From positions 3,333,489-3,397,488 of the forward strand of contig OY282375.1 of NCBI GenBank assembly GCA_958295825.1: 64,000 bases of DNA, in the 5' to 3' direction. A program made the position numbers and the translations under genes. Positions 1-8,387 of the stretch are shown here, in pieces. The notes beneath the pieces are model-generated. The model saw only the letters and a program-made list of their open reading frames with translations. It did not search any database and was not told the DNA's origin. Position 1 is the first letter of the stretch, and each line of letters opens with the position of its first letter. The stretch is from an uncultured Candidatus Entotheonella sp. GTDB taxonomy: Bacteria > Tectomicrobia > Entotheonellia > Entotheonellales > Entotheonellaceae.

Positions 1-90
1 GTAGCTCGGTCTTGCTTCATTGAGGGTAAGCGTTCAGGGGGTTGCCCTGCACTTGTCGTAAGCGTTCGGCGAGTGGAGCAATGAGTGGGG

Positions 91-608
91 TCATCGTAGC
101 CAGGCGAGGTCAGGCGGACGGTCGTGCATGAACGCCTCAAGGGCGTCGACCAACACCGAGAAGCTCGATTGCTCCAGTTGCCGACACGTCTGACGCAGCG
201 ACAGACTCCGCTGCACCCCAGGCGTTGCCTTAGCGTAAGGCGCGCTCCGCCCGGTTGTTGGTCGGCTCAACTCCCGACTCATTGAGAAACACCCATAGCG
301 AACCCATCTCGCGCCGTAAGCGCCTCACCGGGCGACCCGCATCATCAGGGCGCAACTCATAACGCCGCACGAAACGGCACAAACGGGCATACCAAGCTTG
401 CCACTGACCACCGCTTGGCGGCGCATGAGCCATCTGACACAATCGCTGAAGTTCCTTCAAGGCCACCTTGCCGCAATCAGCAAGGGCGACTTGACGGCGC
501 TGCGACAACTCCCGGGCACGACGCACGCGGTGCGCCAGACAGGTCTGACGACGGTTGCCCCAGCCTTGATACACCCCGTAAGCCGTCGCTGACCAGGATG
601 CCGCGCAT
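91..608 (-). pseudogene. IS66-family transposase, C-terminal remnant, frameshifted
   Basis: The translation shows typical IS66 signatures: GWGNRRQTCLAH, then GVEPTNNRAERALR near 250-290, then SLSLRQTCRQLEQSSF and a terminal DLAWLR. The blocks sit in more than one frame. An extra T in the segment encoding SDG-YGVYQGW (about 590) shifts the frame, and a second break lies near 240-280 after NRAERALR. An intact IS66 transposase is roughly 500 residues; here only about the last third survives, and the DDE core upstream is missing. It is therefore a non-functional fragment. Confidence 0.8.
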
Positions 609-679
609 CTTGTTCGGCAGCAGGAGTTGAAGTCGGGCAAATTGCGCGTCGGATAGCCAGAAGTCGTGTTCGGGCATGA
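605..679 (-). pseudogene. IS5-family transposase N-terminal stub
   Basis: A start codon at 679 opens MPEHDFWLSDAQFARLQLLL, followed by PNKMRG, which matches the start of the IS5 transposase at 25162 (MSEHHFWLADDPFDRLKPLL). The similarity stops after about 25 codons, where IS66 sequence begins. It marks a second, older IS5 copy in this genome and serves only as a scar. Confidence 0.75.
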
Positions 680-806
680 GGAACCTCCTGATGGAGTCAG
701 AGTCTTGAATCCTGTATGCCCAAGGATAAGCTTTTATAGGTCCTGAACCTAGGTATATAACTCCCTTTTCGATCACAACGGTGTATTTCAGGGCCTCATT
801 CACACC

Positions 807-1331
807 TCAACCCGCCGTCAGCTTCTCGACGACGCGGTCGAACACCGTCTCGGCGCGTTGACGCACCTCGTCACGGGTCAGGGGTTGGATGGGATGCTCG
901 ACGAGAATCACGTTGAACGCCGACAGGCCCAGCGCGTCGGCTTGGGCGCGGGCGGCGTTGGCGAACTCGGTGGTGGTGCAAACCGCGGCGGGAATGCCGG
1001 CTTTTTCAAAGTAAACGCCGTCGTGCACACTGCACGTTGTGCACGAGCCTCAATCCGCCAGCGCTTCGATGATCAGATCGCACTGCTGTTCGAGTTCCTT
1101 GCGCATGTCCTCCGGCGCGGGCCGGGCAAAGGTGGGCTTCATGCGCCGCAGGACGGCCTTGGGCTGGTGCGTCTGGTGCAGCCACTCCTCGACGCGGTCC
1201 AGGAAGTGGTTGCCCTGCGCCTTGCTGATGTCCAGCAGGCCGATTACCTTGCCGCGCAGGTGCGGCACTCGTACCGCCAGGGTTGCCATACTGGCAACCG
1301 GTGCTGCCGTCGGATCGTACAACCTCGTCAT
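807..1331 (-). CDS. UGSC-family selenoprotein with in-frame UGA (Sec) codon
   Basis: Read straight through one in-frame TGA at 1052-1050 (codon 94), this is a 174-residue protein. Around the TGA the frame reads ALAD-U-GSCTTCSVHDGVYFEK, the signature of the family named UGSC (seleno)protein, in which the first position is selenocysteine or cysteine. Both halves are conserved in style: LLDISKAQGNHFLDRVEEWL before the TGA, and ILVEHPIQPLTRDEVR after it. A conventional reading would give two separate short ORFs (1050-1331 and 807-1028), and the second would have to start inside the motif. The family is thought to be a thiol/selenol redox protein; its substrate is unknown. It is the last gene of the minus-strand group that runs from the TPP enzyme through the 355-residue protein and YdcF. 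Start ATG at 1331. Confidence 0.88.
1021..1046 (-). promoter_or_regulatory. SECIS-like hairpin just after the UGA codon
   Basis: Three bases downstream of the TGA on the minus strand the mRNA can form a perfect 8-bp stem, TCGTGCAC with GTGCACGA, around a 10-base loop (AACGTGCAGT). Bacterial SECIS elements are stem-loops inside the coding region directly 3' of the UGA and recruit SelB with Sec-tRNA. Position and shape fit that role. The stem also encodes the conserved SCTTCSVHD residues, so it could partly reflect codon constraint. Confidence 0.6.
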
Positions 1332-1411
1332 AACTCCTCCTGTATCTGTTGTCGTCAGGACCGATGTTCAACTCTCACCCATGAGCCGTGCAAGCCATTC
1401 AAACACCGCTT

Positions 1412-2173
1412 TCAGTAGCGCACCCGGTACCACAAACGGCCGACGTATTCGCGGATGGCGGAAGCGGACCCGACGAGGGCGTCCGCACGAGGCAGGAAGG
1501 CGACGATGCTGAGCGGGACATCGCCCATTACGACCGGCGCCGGCACGACCTTGAGACCCTGACGCTCGAAAACGTCTACCGCACGCGACATGTGGGTCGC
1601 GTGCGTTACCAGAACGATGCGCGTGATCCTCGCCTCGGCAAGCAATGCCGCGCTGTAGGCGGCGTTCTCGGCGGTGTTTCGAGAACGGCTTTCCACGAAA
1701 CGTACGTCGATGCCGAAATCGTTCTTGAGCGAGCGCACCATCAGTCCCGCCTCGGCCGGCATGCCGGACACCGTGCCGCCGCCCGTCACGAGCAGAGGCA
1801 GTTTGGTGTGCCGGTGCAAAGACGCCGCGTAACGCACGCGCTCCAGCGTCGTGCTGCCCGCCGTGTAGCGGCCTTCGACGTCGGTCACATGGTTGCCTCC
1901 CCCGCCCAACACCACGATCGCTCCTACTGCCGGCAGATCAGTCCCCGGCGACAGGGCCGGGTAATCGTACAGGCCCCGCTCCAATACGACGGCCACGGTC
2001 ACGGTGCTGAAGGCATAGAGTGATCCCACCGCGACGAACATCACGAGCGCCGCGAAGCGACGGGCAAAGGGGAGTATCAGAAGACCCAGCAGCGCGAGAA
2101 TGATATTGCTGCCGGGAGGCACCACGATGCTCCCCAACACCTTCACAAGAAGAAACTCGGTTGAGGATATCAT
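1412..2173 (-). CDS. YdcF/SanA-type membrane protein (DUF218)
   Basis: About 253 residues. Two hydrophobic segments (residues ~5-30 and ~35-55) are followed by a DUF218 domain: AIVVLGGG near residue 90, LLVTGGGTVSG near residue 130, and SRNTAENAAYSAALL near residue 165, the usual ElyC/SanA/YdcF signature. Members are linked to cell-envelope integrity or unknown small-molecule chemistry. The start at 2173 (MISSTEF) puts the first membrane segment at the N terminus; an upstream in-frame start at 2242 would add 23 low-complexity residues. It lies between the conserved protein at 2247 and the UGSC selenoprotein on the same strand, probably by co-transcription rather than shared function. Confidence 0.8.
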   Translation of the reverse strand: MISSTEFLLVKVLGSIVVPPGSNIILALLGLLILPFARRFAALVMFVAVGSLYAFSTVTVAVVLERGLYDYPALSPGTDLPAVGAIVVLGGGGNHVTDVEGRYTAGSTTLERVRYAASLHRHTKLPLLVTGGGTVSGMPAEAGLMVRSLKNDFGIDVRFVESRSRNTAENAAYSAALLAEARITRIVLVTHATHMSRAVDVFERQGLKVVPAPVVMGDVPLSIVAFLPRADALVGSASAIREYVGRLWYRVRY

Positions 2174-2246
2174 TGAGGGTAGACTCTCGTGTGGAATGCT
2201 TGGATCGGGTGTCGCACTGCAAGAAGGATAATTTACAACCACGCTC

Positions 2247-3314
2247 TCAGTCGAGATCGATCGGCGCCGTGGCCAGGCGGCTGCCGGCGCCCCAGCCCGA
2301 TAGGTGAATCGAAAATCGTCCGGCGGTACCGCCGGCGACCACTACCGTGATGCCATCCGGCGACGTGATCTTGGGGATCAGCGTCGCGTCGTCCTGCGCG
2401 TCTAGCCCATCCGGTACCCGCTGGCGCGCCACACCCTCGGCGCCGTCCGGGCCGGGCAGCAGTTCGCCCAACGGCCGCTGCACGTGCTCGTATAGGAAGC
2501 GCTTGACGTCCTGCTTGCTCAAACCGTCTGCGCCGATGCTCTTGGCGTGTTCCGGCCCGATGACCACCAGGCAATTGTCGCTGAGATACGCCTTGTGGTG
2601 CCAGCCCACCGCCATGCTGGCACCGATACTGGTCAGAATGCCCTCGGCGGTGCGGCTGCCGTGGTTGCTGACGCATTGCGGAGCGTCGCAGCAATACACG
2701 CTGACGGTGCTCTGCTCGGGCCGGTAGCCCTGTTCGACGTGCAGCGGTTCCCAGGGGCTTGCCTCCTCGTACTCGCCAATGAGGAAGGTGTACTTCCCCG
2801 GGTGCCCCATGGCGGACTTGTCGATCTCGCCGGGACGGGCGCCGCCGAGGTTGGTCATGATCAGCCGCAGGGCGCGGCCAATCGTGGCGTTGGCGCGCCA
2901 GCCGGAGCCGAACACGCCAGTGGCGCAGTTGATGTCGAGCTGCTGCCGCACCGGGCCGTTGACGATGAACAACGGCGTCGCGGTATGCGTCGTGCCCTGC
3001 ACGCCGTGCAGGCTGACCTGCTCGGCGCACATGGCTTGCACCCCGGCCACGACGACCGGCAGGTAGTCCGGCTTGCAGCCCGCCATCACCGCGTTGACGG
3101 CGATCTTCTCGAGCGTCGCGGCGCCGTAATTCGGCGGCACCAGCGCGATCACCTCGTCGGCCGGCCGCACCGTGACCGCCAGCATGCGCGCCACCCGCGC
3201 CTCGGTGGGCGGCACCACCGGCAATCCGTCGGTGACGCCGCGCTCGAAATAGAACTCGATGGCGTCGATGCCCTCGTCCACCTCATAGCCGCGATCGGCA
3301 ACGGATTCTGCCAT
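2247..3314 (-). CDS. Conserved protein of unknown function next to UGSC selenoprotein
   Basis: A 355-residue soluble protein with no signal peptide. I do not recognise a named domain. Recognisable stretches are GVTDGLPVVPPTEARVARML (residues ~30-48), NGPVRQQLDINCATGVFGSG (~119-138), FLIGEYEEASPWEPL, and a cysteine cluster VYCCDAPQCVSNHGSRTAEG (~208-227). Repeated Gly/Asn-rich turns and conserved Cys and His suggest an enzyme, possibly metal- or thiol-dependent, but this is inference. A strong ribosome site (GGGAGGG) precedes ATG 3314. It is 20 bases downstream of the TPP enzyme and in the same cluster as the UGSC protein, so a joint pathway is plausible. Confidence 0.8.
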   Translation of the reverse strand: MAESVADRGYEVDEGIDAIEFYFERGVTDGLPVVPPTEARVARMLAVTVRPADEVIALVPPNYGAATLEKIAVNAVMAGCKPDYLPVVVAGVQAMCAEQVSLHGVQGTTHTATPLFIVNGPVRQQLDINCATGVFGSGWRANATIGRALRLIMTNLGGARPGEIDKSAMGHPGKYTFLIGEYEEASPWEPLHVEQGYRPEQSTVSVYCCDAPQCVSNHGSRTAEGILTSIGASMAVGWHHKAYLSDNCLVVIGPEHAKSIGADGLSKQDVKRFLYEHVQRPLGELLPGPDGAEGVARQRVPDGLDAQDDATLIPKITSPDGITVVVAGGTAGRFSIHLSGWGAGSRLATAPIDLD

Positions 3315-3334
3315 AATTGGCTTCCCTCCCCGTT

Positions 3335-4984
3335 CTACTTGTACATGGTCTGGTTCATCGTGCCGCTGCTGTAGATATCCGGGTCAAGGATGACGTTGAC
3401 GCACGACGGCTTGCCCGAGGCGCGCGCCCGCTCCATGGCCGGACGGATGTCGTCGGGCTCGGTGACGCACTCGCCGTAGCCGCCCATGGCCTCGACGATC
3501 ACGTCGTAGCGTGTGGCGGAGAGCTTGTTGGCCACGTCGCCCTTTTGTTCACCGTACTTGGCGAGCTGACCGTAGCGGATCTGGTTCCAGCCGGCGTTGT
3601 TGCCCACGACACTGACGAACGGCAGGTCAAAGCGTACCGCAGTGTCGATGTCGAAGCCAGTGAGCCCGAAGGCGCCGTCGCCGAACAGCACGAAGATGTC
3701 CTTTTCCGGCATGGCGGCCTTGGCGGCGATGGCGAACGGCGCGCCGACCCCCAGGGTGCCGAGCGGGCCGGGATCGAGCCAGTGCCCCGGCTTGTGGGTG
3801 CGGATCACCGACGCCGACATGGTGACGATGTCGCCGCCGTCGCCGATAAACACGGTGTCTTCGGTGAGGAAGTCGTTGATCTCCTTGCACAGCCGCAGCG
3901 GGTGGATCGGCACCTGATCGGAATTAAGCCCGAGGGCTGCCTGGCTGGCGCGCTTGTCCTCGTCCTCGCGCAGGGTGCGCAGCCAGTTGTCCGAGTTGCT
4001 GCGGCCCGGCGCGATGGCGTCGGTCAACTGCGCTATTATCGCCGCGGCGTCGCCGCAGATGCCCAGCGACACGTCGCGGTTGTGGCCCAGCTCGCCGTAG
4101 TCCAGATCGACCTGGATGACCTTGGCGTCCGGGTTGAGGCGCTGGCCGTAGCCGAGGCGAAAGTCGAAGGGCGTGCCGATGATCATGATGACGTCGGCCT
4201 CCTTGAGCGCCCGGCGGCGGGAGGTGACGAAGAGGTTGGGATGGGTCGGCGGCAGGGCGCCGCGCGCCGCGCCGTTGACGTAGATCGGCAACCGCGCCTG
4301 CTCGGCGAGCTGCGCCAACTCCGCGGCGCCGCGGCAGAACTGCACCTGGCTGCCGGCCAGCACCGCCGGGCGCTCGGCCTGCCGGAACCAGTCGGCGGCC
4401 AGGGCGATGGCGTTGGGGTCACCGTGCACCTTGTAGGTGGAACGGTAATTGCCGGGCATGCGCACGCGGTCGGCGTCCACTTTGGCGTCGAGCACGTCGC
4501 GCGGCATTTCCAGGAACACCGGCCCCGGACGGCCGTTGAAGGCTTCCCGGAAGGCCATGCTCATCAGCTCGGGGATGCGATCGGTGTGCGGCACCGTGGA
4601 GGCGAACTTGGTGATGGGCTTCATGATGGACACGTGATCGAGTTCCTGCAGCGAGCCCATGTGCATTTGCGTGAAGGCGCCCTGGCCGCCGATAACCAGC
4701 ATCGGCGTCTGGGCGCGAAAGGCGTTGGCGACGCCCGTCACCGTGTCCGTCGTTCCCGGCCCGGCGGTCACCACCGCCACGCCCGGCTTGCCGGTGACGC
4801 GCGTCCAGGCGTCGGCGGCGTGCGCCGCCGCCTGCTCGTGCCGCACGTCGATGATGCGAATGCCCTCGTCCAGGCAGCCGTCGTAGATGTCGATGATATG
4901 GCCGCCGCAGAGGGTGAAAATGGCCTCCACCCCCTCAGCCTTCAAGGCGCGGGCAACGAGATGCCCGCCGCTGATTTCGGTCAT
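3335..4984 (-). CDS. Thiamine-pyrophosphate enzyme of the acetolactate synthase/2-hydroxyacyl-CoA lyase family
   Basis: 549 residues with the three-domain layout of this superfamily. The N-terminal pyrimidine-binding domain carries the activating Glu in [15 protein letters not shown] and the loop [11 protein letters not shown] central domain binds the accessory nucleotide or forms structure. The C-terminal diphosphate-binding domain has [16 protein letters not shown] ending at NNAGW, the GDG-(x)~26-NN motif that holds Mg-TPP. It decarboxylates or cleaves a 2-oxo or 2-hydroxyacyl substrate; whether this is acetolactate, oxalyl-CoA or another acid cannot be read from sequence. No regulatory IlvN partner is nearby, which argues against a biosynthetic acetolactate synthase. 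ATG 4984 has AGGAG eight bases upstream; longer in-frame starts lack support. It heads the cluster with the 355-residue protein, YdcF and UGSC. Confidence 0.85.
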   Translation of the reverse strand: MTEISGGHLVARALKAEGVEAIFTLCGGHIIDIYDGCLDEGIRIIDVRHEQAAAHAADAWTRVTGKPGVAVVTAGPGTTDTVTGVANAFRAQTPMLVIGGQGAFTQMHMGSLQELDHVSIMKPITKFASTVPHTDRIPELMSMAFREAFNGRPGPVFLEMPRDVLDAKVDADRVRMPGNYRSTYKVHGDPNAIALAADWFRQAERPAVLAGSQVQFCRGAAELAQLAEQARLPIYVNGAARGALPPTHPNLFVTSRRRALKEADVIMIIGTPFDFRLGYGQRLNPDAKVIQVDLDYGELGHNRDVSLGICGDAAAIIAQLTDAIAPGRSNSDNWLRTLREDEDKRASQAALGLNSDQVPIHPLRLCKEINDFLTEDTVFIGDGGDIVTMSASVIRTHKPGHWLDPGPLGTLGVGAPFAIAAKAAMPEKDIFVLFGDGAFGLTGFDIDTAVRFDLPFVSVVGNNAGWNQIRYGQLAKYGEQKGDVANKLSATRYDVIVEAMGGYGECVTEPDDIRPAMERARASGKPSCVNVILDPDIYSSGTMNQTMYK

Positions 4985-5114
4985 GGTATTGCTCCTGTTG
5001 GTAGAAAAATGGACGTGAGGGCGCCCGTCTGTGACGATCCTCACAGGCATGACGTGGCGGCGGTCAAGAACGCTCACCAAGTCGTCCCTGCTTGCAGGTG
5101 ACGACTTGGGTAGA

Positions 5115-5294
5115 CTACAACCGCCTGCCTTGGACGTTAAGTGCCGAATCGACATCGACTCGGTAATATTCGATCAGGCCGCAGGTAAAAGCCGCAAGAA
5201 GATACGTGTCGCCGGGTTGATTGTCGTGATACTGGCGGATGTGTTCCTCAAGCCATTTCGAACGACTTCTTTTACCCGGAATTCCGTCCCGACC
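5115..5294 (-). other. Coding-like open frame without a start, possible frameshifted tail of the upstream small gene
   Basis: On the minus strand a 60-codon open frame without ATG reads SKWLEEHIRQYHDNQPGDTY followed by LLAAFTCGLIEYYRVDVDS, which looks protein-like. It begins at the 3' end of the small ORF 5272-5505 but in another frame, immediately after a stop. It could be the original C terminus of that ORF, displaced by an indel, or chance. Otherwise the 287 bases between 5272 and the TPP enzyme show nothing. Confidence 0.25.
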
Positions 5295-5505
5295 TCAGCT
5301 GGTTAGACCCTTCCCCTTCGTACGTCAAGCAGGTGACGTCATAACGCCGCCCATCAGAAAGCTGCCGTTCGTCGTGTTGAGCAAGGGATCTTTCCAAGTC
5401 TTGCGCATAGATAGAGCCGGGAAATGCCTGAAGGCATGCCTCGCATAAGGCAGTCTTCACGGCGGGTGTCCAAAGGGGGACGTCCTTCTTATCGGGCATA
5501 TTCAT
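5272..5505 (-). CDS. Small hypothetical protein
   Basis: 77 residues, beginning MNMPDKKDVPLWTPAVKTAL. The start is well supported by AAAGGAGAG seven bases upstream of ATG 5505. It contains two cysteines in ALCEACLQAFPG and a charged middle. No family is recognised. It lies 22 bases after the coiled-coil membrane protein on the same strand and may be co-transcribed with it. The C-terminal ~15 residues (GEGSNQLRSGRNSG) look unstructured, and a protein-like frame continues past the stop, so the true product may have been longer. Confidence 0.5.
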   Translation of the reverse strand: MNMPDKKDVPLWTPAVKTALCEACLQAFPGSIYAQDLERSLAQHDERQLSDGRRYDVTCLTYEGEGSNQLRSGRNSG

Positions 5506-5527
5506 CCAGTTCTCTCCTTTCCCACGC

Positions 5528-5878
5528 CTACTTGAAAATCAACTCTCTGAACAGAATCAGCACCGCAGCGCCGATAAAGCCGAAGACGACCAGGCCGTAA
5601 AGACGAAACAGCCAGTTGCGCATCTGGCGCATGTCTTCACGCATGTCCGATCTGAGGTCATTGACGACCTCTTTCAGGTCGTCGAATCGCTGGTTCAGGT
5701 CGTCGAAACGTTGGTTGACGTGGGCGAAGTTTTTCTCCATATGCGCCGTATCCAGACCCATTCGCTTCTCAAGGCTGAGAAAGCGCTGATTCACCGTGTC
5801 TTCCAGATGCGCAAAACGCTCGTCCATGCGCAGGACGTGCTCGTCGAAATGTTCCTTGCGGACAAATTCGTCAGCCAT
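5528..5878 (-). CDS. Coiled-coil, C-terminally membrane-anchored protein (NQRFDD repeat family)
   Basis: 116 residues: an acidic/basic helical region with heptads (HVNQRFDDLNQRFDDLKEVV at about residues 53-72), then basic residues, then a single hydrophobic segment (LYGLVVFGFIGAAVLILF) at the C terminus. This architecture resembles small tail-anchored coiled-coil proteins such as DUF1640-like or Bdr-like families; function unknown. GGGGAG lies upstream of ATG 5878. A larger relative with many more repeats is at 60125 and a broken one at 31782. It sits between the small ORF at 5272 and the phosphofructokinase, all on the minus strand. Confidence 0.75.
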   Translation of the reverse strand: MADEFVRKEHFDEHVLRMDERFAHLEDTVNQRFLSLEKRMGLDTAHMEKNFAHVNQRFDDLNQRFDDLKEVVNDLRSDMREDMRQMRNWLFRLYGLVVFGFIGAAVLILFRELIFK

Positions 5879-5929
5879 GTCACTTGCTCCCCGGAGTATC
5901 GGGCACTGTCCCCTTGTGGCTACGAAGAT

Positions 5930-7183
5930 TCAGACGACATGCGCGAACCGGCGCGCGAATTCCTGCGGGGACGTGGCCGCGGCGGCGGCCAGCTTGTCGA
6001 GCACGTCCGGCTGCTGCAGGTCGGCCTTTTCCAGCCGCGTCATGTAGTGGCGCGCCACTTGGTAGCTCTCGCTGCTGACGTCTACCAAGCGGACGCGGGT
6101 GCGCCCGGTGGCGGGGTCGCGCATGTCGTCGAAGGGCAGCAGGTCGATGCGACCGTCCCGCAGGCAGACCATGCCGGCGTTGGCGTCCGACAGCAGAAGC
6201 TTGACGGCGCCGTAGCCCAGGGTGCGGGTGTAGTCGATGTCGAACGGAACCGGAGCGGCGGAGCGCAGCTCGTAGCCGATCGTGCGGTCGACGATGGCCA
6301 ACTCTTCGCCGCGCTCGGCGAAACGGCGCACGATCTCGTGTTTCACCATTTTTTCGAGCGGAATCTCTTCGAGCCGCAAATGGCCGTGCTGATCGTGGGC
6401 GATCTCCACACCCGGCAGTTGCGCCAGGGCTTCGGCGGGGAGCTTCTCAGCGATGCCCTCGGCCAGCACCGCCAAGCCGTACTCCAGGCCATTGATCCGC
6501 TGCTTCAACATGGCGCCTTCGAGAATGTCGCATACCGCGCCGAGGTCGATGCTGGCTGGCGGGAACTCCTCGGCGATGATCGTCAACGTCGCGCCCGCCG
6601 CCCGACCAATGCCCAGCGCCAAGTGACCGGCGTTACGACCCATGGCGCTGACGACGTACCAGCGGTTGGTGGTGCGGGCGTCTTCGAGGAGGTTCAGCGC
6701 CAGGCGGGTGCCGAGGTCGCGCGCGGTCTCGTATCCGAAGGTGGGCGCGCCGTCCGGCAGCGGCAGGTCGTTGTCGATGGTCTTCGGGATGTGCACGGAC
6801 CGCAGCGCGTCGCCGCCTACCCGGGACACCTCCAGGGCGCTGAACGCCGTGTCGTCGCCACCGATGGTCACTAGGCGCGTGATGCCCAGTTCCTTCAGGG
6901 TGGCCACCGTGCGCTGCAGGTCGGCCTCCTTGCGGGTCGGATTGGCGCGCGAGGTCCGCAGAATGACGCCGCCCTGCACGTGGATGCGCGACACGTCGGC
7001 GATGTGCAGCGGCGCTACCCGGTCCGCGCGGCCCTGCATGAGGTGCGAGAAGCCGTCACAGATGCCGATGACCTCGAGGCCGGCGTTGATCGCCGCAATG
7101 GTCGCCGCACTGATGGCGCTGTTGATACCCGGCGCCGGGCCGCCCCCCACCAGGATGCCCAACCGCCCCTGTCCTGCATCCAT
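5930..7183 (-). CDS. pfp: 6-phosphofructokinase, diphosphate-dependent type
   Basis: 417 residues. It phosphorylates fructose 6-phosphate to the 1,6-bisphosphate, probably reversibly with pyrophosphate. Visible motifs: LGILVGGGPAPGINSAI (phosphate-binding loop), TIGGDDT, where the second Asp replaces the Gly of ATP enzymes and blocks ATP, and PKTIDNDLP, where Lys is the residue typical of PPi-PFKs and TIDND is catalytic. SAMGRNAGHLALG contributes to substrate binding. Length and motif set fit the bacterial PPi clade better than ATP-PFK (~320 residues). ATG 7183 has AGGAGG upstream. Together with the class I aldolase (13619) and FBPase (14896) it gives a reversible upper glycolysis, although the genes are not in one operon. 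Confidence 0.9.
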   Translation of the reverse strand: MDAGQGRLGILVGGGPAPGINSAISAATIAAINAGLEVIGICDGFSHLMQGRADRVAPLHIADVSRIHVQGGVILRTSRANPTRKEADLQRTVATLKELGITRLVTIGGDDTAFSALEVSRVGGDALRSVHIPKTIDNDLPLPDGAPTFGYETARDLGTRLALNLLEDARTTNRWYVVSAMGRNAGHLALGIGRAAGATLTIIAEEFPPASIDLGAVCDILEGAMLKQRINGLEYGLAVLAEGIAEKLPAEALAQLPGVEIAHDQHGHLRLEEIPLEKMVKHEIVRRFAERGEELAIVDRTIGYELRSAAPVPFDIDYTRTLGYGAVKLLLSDANAGMVCLRDGRIDLLPFDDMRDPATGRTRVRLVDVSSESYQVARHYMTRLEKADLQQPDVLDKLAAAAATSPQEFARRFAHVV

Positions 7184-7608
7184 GTCTGCCCTCCTGCGAG
7201 GAAAAACCAGTGGTTAGTGGTTCGTTTTTTGCCTTGTGCCTCCGCTGGGCCTGTCGACATTCACAAGAACAACCCTACGGTCGTATGAGTTGCCGGCTTG
7301 GCGCGGGCATCTTGTCCGCAGGGTTCCGCTTAGCAGGCTGGAAGCCCGCGCTCCCAGGCATGGGAAACGTGGCGATGAGGCCGCAAGGCGACTTCTGAAA
7401 CCGGCCAGAACAAGGGCAGGATCACTCACAAACACCTTACTTCATAATCGATCGTGTGAATGTCAACGACCCTGGCCACTCGTCACTACCCACTGGTTTT
7501 ACGGTTTCTGGCAAGCCCGGCAATTCTCTTGAAGGGTATGCGGAAAGTCAAGTAAGGTAGGGTGCGTCAATGAGCACGCACGGGGCAACGTCAACAGGAG
7601 GAACGGTC
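7184..7608. other. Intergenic region between divergent genes
   Basis: 425 bases separating the minus-strand phosphofructokinase and the plus-strand SDR. It should hold promoters for both. No convincing gene, IS end or strong -35/-10 pair was picked out. It contains TAGCAGGCTGGAAGCCCGCG near 7331, which looks like a dispersed repeat, but no second copy lies in this window. Confidence 0.4.
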
Positions 7609-8376
7609 ATGCGATTGTCGGGGAAAGTAGCCGTGGTGACGGGTAGCAGCCAGGGCATCGGGCGGGGCATCGTGGAGCGTTTTGCCCGCGAGGGGGCGGA
7701 CGTGGTGATCAACTACAACCACAGCCCGGGCGGCGCGCAAGAGGTCCTCGCCGGGGTCGAGGCAGCCGGCCGGCGGGGCCTCATCGTGCAGGCCGACGTG
7801 TCGAGCACCGCCGGGGTGCGGCACCTCATCGATGCTGCCGTCGATCACTTCGGCGAGCTCGACATTCTGGTGAACAACGCCGGGGTCGAGGTTCACGCGC
7901 CGTTCTGGGAGGTCACCGAGGAGGCGTACGACCGCGTTCTGAACGTCAATCTCAAGGGCGTTTTCTTCGCCACCCAGGCGATGGTGAATCACGCCCGGCA
8001 GAACCACCGGGCGGCCCGCATCATCAACATCAGTTCTGTCCACGAGGAGTTGCCCTTTCCCAACTTCGCCGCCTACTGCGCCAGCAAGGGTGGGGTGAAA
8101 ATGCTGACTCGCAACCTGGCGGTGGAGCTCGGCCAGTTCGGCATCACCGTCAACGCCATCGCCCCCGGCGCTATCGAAACGCCCATCAACACCAAGCTGC
8201 TGAATGATCCTGCCAAGCTCAACGCTCTGCTGGGACAAATCCCCCTCAATCGCCTCGGCCAGCCGGAGGACGTGGCCGGCGTTGCCGTCTTCCTGGCTTC
8301 CGAAGATGCTGCGTACGTTACGGGCTCAACGTATTACGTGGACGGCGGCCTGACGTGGTACTACGAGGAGCAGTAG
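7609..8376 (+). CDS. SDR-family NAD(P)-dependent oxidoreductase (glucose 1-dehydrogenase-like)
   Basis: 255 residues, classical short-chain dehydrogenase. The N-terminal Rossmann motif TGSSQGIGRG (TGxxxGxG) binds the cofactor, and NNAG follows at about residue 88. The catalytic Ser is in INISSVHE and the catalytic pair is in YCASKGG (YxxxK). GGLTWYY closes the C terminus. The residues after beta-2 (INYNHS) suggest NADP or mixed preference. The closest named relatives are glucose 1-dehydrogenases, but SDR substrates cannot be predicted safely. ATG 7609 has a textbook AGGAGG eight bases upstream; an earlier in-frame ATG at 7570 would add 13 unsupported residues. It appears to be a single-gene unit. 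Confidence 0.88.
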   Translation: MRLSGKVAVVTGSSQGIGRGIVERFAREGADVVINYNHSPGGAQEVLAGVEAAGRRGLIVQADVSSTAGVRHLIDAAVDHFGELDILVNNAGVEVHAPFWEVTEEAYDRVLNVNLKGVFFATQAMVNHARQNHRAARIINISSVHEELPFPNFAAYCASKGGVKMLTRNLAVELGQFGITVNAIAPGAIETPINTKLLNDPAKLNALLGQIPLNRLGQPEDVAGVAVFLASEDAAYVTGSTYYVDGGLTWYYEEQ

Positions 8377-8387
8377 TCGTTGTGTAG

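Larger units (their letters stand above)
26..752 (-). mobile_element. Chimeric IS remnant: IS66 right part joined to IS5 left end
   Basis: Two unrelated insertion-sequence pieces lie head to tail on the minus strand. The right edge (731-752) is an IS5-type terminal inverted repeat, reading CTAGGTTCAGGACCTATAAA from the outside, nearly the same as the left end of the IS5 copy at 25084. It is followed by the first ~25 codons of an IS5 transposase. At about 605-610 the coding similarity switches to the C-terminal half of an IS66 transposase. The left edge carries GTAAGCG at 26-32, which fits an IS66-type terminus. Neither transposase is complete, so the element is dead. The exact junction is inferred from protein similarity only. 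Confidence 0.75.

Noticed and set aside
1-25. Possible gene edge at the window start
   Set aside because: Too short and outside the IS66 terminus; nothing can be said.
807-1028. Independent 73-residue gene starting MHDGVYFEK
   Set aside because: Its start would lie inside the conserved UGSC motif, and the preceding frame continues it through the TGA.
3317-5101. 594-codon plus-strand open frame opposite the TPP enzyme
   Set aside because: It is the antisense shadow of a GC-rich gene; composition is Arg/His/Val-rich without motifs, while the minus strand has full enzyme motifs.
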